Shown piece by piece: positions 17,690 through 22,196 of a stretch of 22,196 nt of DNA (positions are counted from its first letter, which is position 1; each line of letters begins with the position of its first letter). This DNA comes from Chloromonas sp. AAM2 (taxonomy: Eukaryota; Chlorophyta; Chlorophyceae; Chlamydomonadales; Chlamydomonadaceae). The stretch covers positions 6,031 through 28,226 of the forward strand of contig QAXH01004318.1 of the NCBI GenBank assembly GCA_004335635.1, in the 5' to 3' direction. The notes below the pieces were generated by a model. It was not told the origin of the DNA and made no database searches. It saw nothing but the letters and a program-made list of their open reading frames with translations. Both the position numbers and the translations under genes were made by a program.

Positions 17690-20322
17690 CTAGGATCGCC
17701 AGCGCTTAGAAGCTCCTGTGGTGCAGCGAACGGTTGCAGATCTGTTAGAGCTAGTGTGTCTGCTGCTACTTCTACTGCCATCGCCAGTGTTCGTGTCCTT
17801 ATTCACAGCAGGTGCGCTGTTGCCTGTATCATTGCAGTCACTATTCACCGTAGGCTGATCCATAGCCCTTAACAATGCATCCAGACTGTCCCTGCGCCCG
17901 TTCCCACTCGCTCTGAGCAGGGCGGAGGCAGACGCACGGTCTAGCTCACAGCTCGTAGGACGCCGTGATTGTAAACCAGCCGCCTGGCGAGCATGCGTCA
18001 AGGGCAAGAAGGGTCGCTCTGGTGTGCCCAGAATCGAGGTGGTCGTGCGGGCTGGGTTGTGGGCAGACCATGCGCTTGACGGCAGCCAAACACCAGCAGG
18101 CGTAGCAGCACCAACTGACGAACTCGAAATTGCACCCAACGCAGCAAGGGGCGATACAGGGTGGGCACTGGCGGGCTGTGGCGGTCTGCGGGACGTGGGT
18201 GTGAAGGGTGCGGAGATTTGGACAGGGGAGCCTGGTGACGGAGTGGTTGCTTGCGACTCAAAGCGGGCTACCAGGGCGCGTATCTGCCCTGGCATGGAGT
18301 TTAAGCGCTGACGTCGCCTAGGGGGCTGAAGCCTAGAGAGTTCTGTGCTGCCTCGACCACTATGCTGCTGTCCTTCGCACACCATTCTACGAGATTCAGT
18401 ATGTGCGCTCTTGATACATGTAGCAGCTGAACCTAACTGCTGTGCGTTGACGCAACCAGTAGCTGTATCTGACTGCTGTTCCTGCTGGGGTGACAAGGGC
18501 CTAGCATTCAGCCAGGATTGCACAGGCACTGCATCCGGCTGTGTGACTTGCATGCAAGCACCAGAGCTGGCTTGCTGCAAGCACTGTTTATTGACACCAC
18601 GCATGGCAACCAGCAGCACAGCAGTGTACGGTGCCAGAGTCAAACGCACGCGAGTAATTCCTCGGTTGTCCGTGCTGATAAGACAGCAATCGCTTGCCGG
18701 GGTGGCTGGCAATGCGAGCTGCTGCGACGCACCCTCCAAACGGCTGCACTGTCGGTTTTCAGGGTGCACACGTAGCACCCTGTGGGCGTGGTTTCTACGC
18801 CGCCCTGACAAGTTGTTGGGTAGAGGTACTCTCACGTCCACATAAGCTGCTTGACTGGCGAGTGATGCACTCCGGCTTCCAGGTGAATCGACTACCGTCG
18901 GCGTGCAGCAGATGTCGGTGTTTTGTTGCAAGTTTTGTGCAGCCTCCGGAGGTTGCAGGGGCAGTGATAGCGTGCCTGGTGGCAATAGCATGAGCCGCGC
19001 CCCGGCACAGTTGCTAGGCAGTTCCACAAGCGTGGACTGACAGCCGCCTGTGTTGACCATCTGCAAAGCAAACCAGTACCATGAACGTATCATTACACGG
19101 CTTTTTGCTTACTGCGTCTTTACTTACCAGCTTGTGGTGCTACAGACCCAACCACACAACATCCAGGACACCCAGTGCTCTGAGCACAGCAGTGATGCTA
19201 GTTTGGTTGGTCAAGCTTACGTTGGCCAGAAAGCAATTAGGCGCACGCCTGTTCAGGCACAGTTCCAATGTGCACAATACCAACAGAAGCAACAGTGGGC
19301 CAGCTAGCAGGTATAAATGGCTGTAGACTGTAAGCATACGGAACTGAAGCTGCTGTGATAAAACCAACGTGGAACTTCAAGAGATCGCACTTTACAACCT
19401 AAAATCTACTACTTACAACTACGTTACAACGTACAAAACACGAGGTGCTCACCAGTACTTTGGCCAGCTGCATCTGCCGCGCCGGATGCTCTGATTCTTC
19501 TCCAGTACTGCTGGCTGTGCGTGATGCGGTGCGAGCGGCCCACAGTGAGCCCAGGCAGATCACGTGATCCACACCGTCATGCTGCTGGGTCTCGAACTGC
19601 AGTCAGACATGTCGCATGCATGTCAGGCAGCAGTCAGTCAAAGGGATGGCAGCAGTCAGCAAAGTCAGTGACAGCGGTCAGCGAGTCAATCACGACCGTC
19701 AGCACACGCGCATGAATGTCAGAGCGCAGTCAGCGTTAACAGTGGCCAGTAAAGTTGCATGCATATCAGAGAGTCTGCAAGGGCAGACAAGCCTAGCAAC
19801 AACCTATGTGAATGCAGGTACATGTGTGAGGGTCAATTCTGGCTTTGGGCAACGTTGCTGACCTGTACAACTGCAGAACTGAGCGTCCTTTTCCCCTGCC
19901 TGTCTAGTTTGTATTCTCAATCAATCGCACCTGCCACGTGCTGCCATCCAAAGTGATAGAGTGGCACATGGTGGTGAATCCGCACTGCCATGGTTGCCCA
20001 GCGGCCGCGGGCTGAAGGTTGAACACGGTTGTGCGGCCTCCCGCCTCCCACACCGGTCCCGGGACCCCGCCAAGTGGGCCCTGGACTGGGTCTGAGCTGG
20101 GGTTGGACGGTGATGATGTTGTGTCCTCGGGTTGTTGGGCCCACTGTGCCATGGGCTGGGCCAGTTGGTGCCACACCTGTGAAGCGGACGTCACACGAGT
20201 CGCGAGCAGCTTGAAGACCTAATTGTAGAAGTGACTGCAGCAGACGCAAAAGGCCTGAGCAAATGCCTGCTGCTACAGCTGGTCAGCCCTGCTGGGATAC
20301 CAAGGGCTACACACAATGTCAG

Positions 20323-20361
<39 letters not shown>

Positions 20362-22196
20362 CCTCCGCCCTAGACAAAACAATTAAAAAACTAAGAGTAA
20401 GCCCTTTGTAAGAGCTGCCCTGCTCATTGCTACAGTAACAGAGCAGCTCGTACCTGGTCTGTGCCCAGGAGAGCCATGACATGCTCAGCCGGGTCAGGCG
20501 GCAAAGGCAAATAGGCATCACCAGAGCCGCTCATCCCGCCAAGGGAAGAACACGCCGACGCGCCACCACATGAATTGCGATTCCCGACTGCCTGCTCGTT
20601 GCTTATGCCACTGAGTTTACTACTGAGCCCTGCATGGAACGGCTCTGATGGGCTGTGTGGCAATGGATCGAGCATGCCAGGCCAGTCTTGAGATGGTGAT
20701 GTCGGCGAGGCGGAATGCGGGGAGAGAGTGCCGTAGCGGGCGCTGGATGCGCGGGCATACACAGCGATGTGCCGTAAGCGCTGCCTGACTGATTGAAGGG
20801 TGTGGACGTTCATCGTTTGGATTTCGGATGCGGACGGGAGGGGTGTTGGGCTGAGACGGTCTGTGTGGCGCGCCAGCTGGCTGCTGCAAATACTTCTTCT
20901 TCGCGCCTGGAATGGAGATTTGTGGCCGGTCACTAAGTGGGGTTGGTGTGGAGCAGGGCCACTCATGATGGAGACAGAAGGGGTGGATGGCACCTTGCTT
21001 GCAACACTCGCCACAAAGTCTGAAGACGATGACCCACGCACCGACCTTGACACCGGTGGATCAGTAGTAGTGCGCTGCAAAGTGTCGGCTGCTGCACATG
21101 CCATGCTAGGGACGTCATTCATGCCAGCGCCGCCTGACTGCCAGGAATCAGCAGGTTCCACTGCATTGCACTGCATTCCCTCGTCTTCCTCTTCACTGAT
21201 AAAGTGGATGTCGAACGCGTGCAGGCATGAATCTGGGCTGTGCTGCCGTTTGACGCCACCTTGAGCCATCTGTGCTGAAGCCAGCACTGTATTGAAATCC
21301 TCCGGGGGCAGTTGCCGCTGCTGCTCCTTGCCTCCGTTGCGTTGCTCTGAGAGACCGTCCCCACTTTCCTGTTTCTGCACTTTTTCAGCATCCGCTGCTT
21401 CTGCCCCGTCTGCCTCCCAAGCAAGCCATTCCACCAGCTGCACCAGATCACAGTCAGGCAGGCTGTACGAACCCAGAGCCTGGTCAGGACTTGTCCCAGC
21501 CCTTGCTTGATACTCTTCCAGCTGCACTAGCACACACTCGGGCAACGCAAACGTGTGTGGGCTGGTGGCAGCTGCAGGCCTAGAGACACTAGATAAAATC
21601 CTGGCATTTGTAAGTGGATGTTCCACGTTCAGACAAGGTCTGGTGGGCACTCGGCAGACAGAACTTGCAACAGGCTGGGAATTGGCGCTGGGGCTGGCAA
21701 ACTCAGAAAGGCCTGAGTGGTGAGTGGGATCAGCTGCATCAGCTGGTGACTGATGTAGCAGCAGTGGTGGCTGGTCCAGCAACGGCAGCAACTGGGCCAG
21801 CAGCACATCTGGCAGAGCATGCACGTTCAAAACACGCCTCAGGGCATCACTGATTTGGCCCATGGTTGCTGCAGCTGTCACGTGCTCTGACAACGGCCTG
21901 GACTGTGCATCACGTGGCAATGCATCCAGAGGCTGAAGCTCAGTCAGAGTTAGGGCATGTGCTGGTAAGGTGTGGCTACCTAGTTTTGGCATGGACTGCT
22001 GCACCGTTGTGAGCACAGCCTGTGCCCATTCCGGTAGGGCAGTTTGGCTTGTTTGAGCAGGATCTGGTATTTGGCGTGGTACAAGCAAAGGGCAGATTTG
22101 ACTTGGTGCCTGGTCTGCGCACGGCACGTCCAGTGCTGACGTGCATGACAACGTGAGGGCTTTGTCCGCTGCCATGTCAGCTGCTTCCTGCGCTGC
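17690..22196 (-). CDS. Large Ser/Pro-rich protein of unknown function, 5'-partial, at least four exons
   Basis: Exons in transcription order: beyond 22196 to 20454, 20218-19931, 19596-19453, 19060-17690, all phase 0 with GT-AG borders, giving 1,180 residues plus TAG. The first exon is open to the window edge, so the Met at 22175 is not necessarily the start. Four related helical repeats with LP(D/E)xxL(V/A)QL-like cores lie at about 22037, 21817, 21555 and 21469: LPEWAQAVL, LPDVLLAQLL, LPECVLVQLE, LPDCDLVQLV. An acidic patch FISEEEDEG (near 21190) and a Ser/Pro-rich half follow. Exons 2-3 give a Trp/Cys-containing stretch (WQCGFTTMCHSITLDGSTWQ, then FETQQHDGVDHVICLGSLW) that may be beta-rich. 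The last exon is Ser/Thr-Pro-rich and basic (PRRRQRLNSMPGQIRALV). No enzyme motif is recognised; possibly a lineage-specific scaffold or phosphoprotein. Confidence 0.75.
19221..19349 (-). other. Possible alternative 129-nt exon encoding a hydrophobic segment
   Basis: Between exons 3 and 4 of the unknown gene, CACAGCAG at 19357-19350 could be an acceptor and AAC|GTAAGC at 19220 a donor. The 43 codons between are open, phase 0 on both sides, and encode a hydrophobic stretch (LYLLAGPLLLLLVLCTLELC). Including it would insert a membrane-like segment into an otherwise soluble-looking protein. The pyrimidine tract is weak, so the exon-skipped form is my default. Confidence 0.25.
20325..20361. repeat. 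(GT)n microsatellite in intron 1 of the unknown minus-strand gene
   Basis: Fifteen GT units at 20325-20354 are followed by an interrupted ATGTGTG. It lies in the intron 20453-20219. Confidence 0.95.

Noticed and set aside
19131..19142. Strong GTAAGT donor after CACCACAAGCTG on the minus strand
   Set aside because: The only phase-compatible exon would be a 12-nt microexon after a CTGTAG acceptor; too speculative.

Overview
The window looks like nuclear DNA of a green alga, most likely a chlamydomonadalean (Volvocales-type) chlorophyte. The evidence is short exons joined by GT-AG introns, TGTAA-type poly(A) signals, introns full of simple repeats, long low-complexity insertions inside conserved proteins, and best resemblance to plant/algal versions of two eukaryotic families. 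I see no bacterial operon structure, tRNA, rRNA or CRISPR array.

Left half, plus strand: one gene fills about 1-11,900. Fourteen exons can be joined with consistent splice phases (788 to 11378), giving 1,295 codons of ATG9, the transmembrane lipid scramblase of autophagy. Its N-terminus lies beyond the left edge. The conserved core carries a ~180-residue Gly/Gln-rich insertion, and the C-terminus is a ~660-residue His/Met/Gly-rich tail. Intron 11 contains a 979-bp non-autonomous DNA transposon of hAT type, with near-perfect terminal inverted repeats, an exact 8-bp target duplication and an internal ORF with its own TGTAA signal. Several introns contain tandem or dispersed copies of their own splice junctions. 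One of these creates an in-frame alternative acceptor that would add 40 residues.

Middle, minus strand: 12768-15423 encodes a compact Mpv17/PMP22-family membrane protein in six short exons, which long-ORF scanning would largely miss. It is convergent with ATG9; the two 3' ends are about 0.85 kb apart. Its poly(A) signal sits in the loop of a perfect hairpin. Upstream of it, 15.5-17.6 kb has only decayed coding-like patches, perhaps remnants of a retroelement.

Right part, minus strand: 17690 to beyond 22196 is a large gene of unknown function with at least four exons and 1,181 codons in the window. It is Ser/Pro-rich, with four LP(D/E)-type helical repeats near the visible N-terminus and a possible beta-rich segment in the middle. 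ATG9 and the Mpv17-like protein are both membrane proteins, but nothing here shows that the three genes act together; eukaryotic neighbours need not be related.
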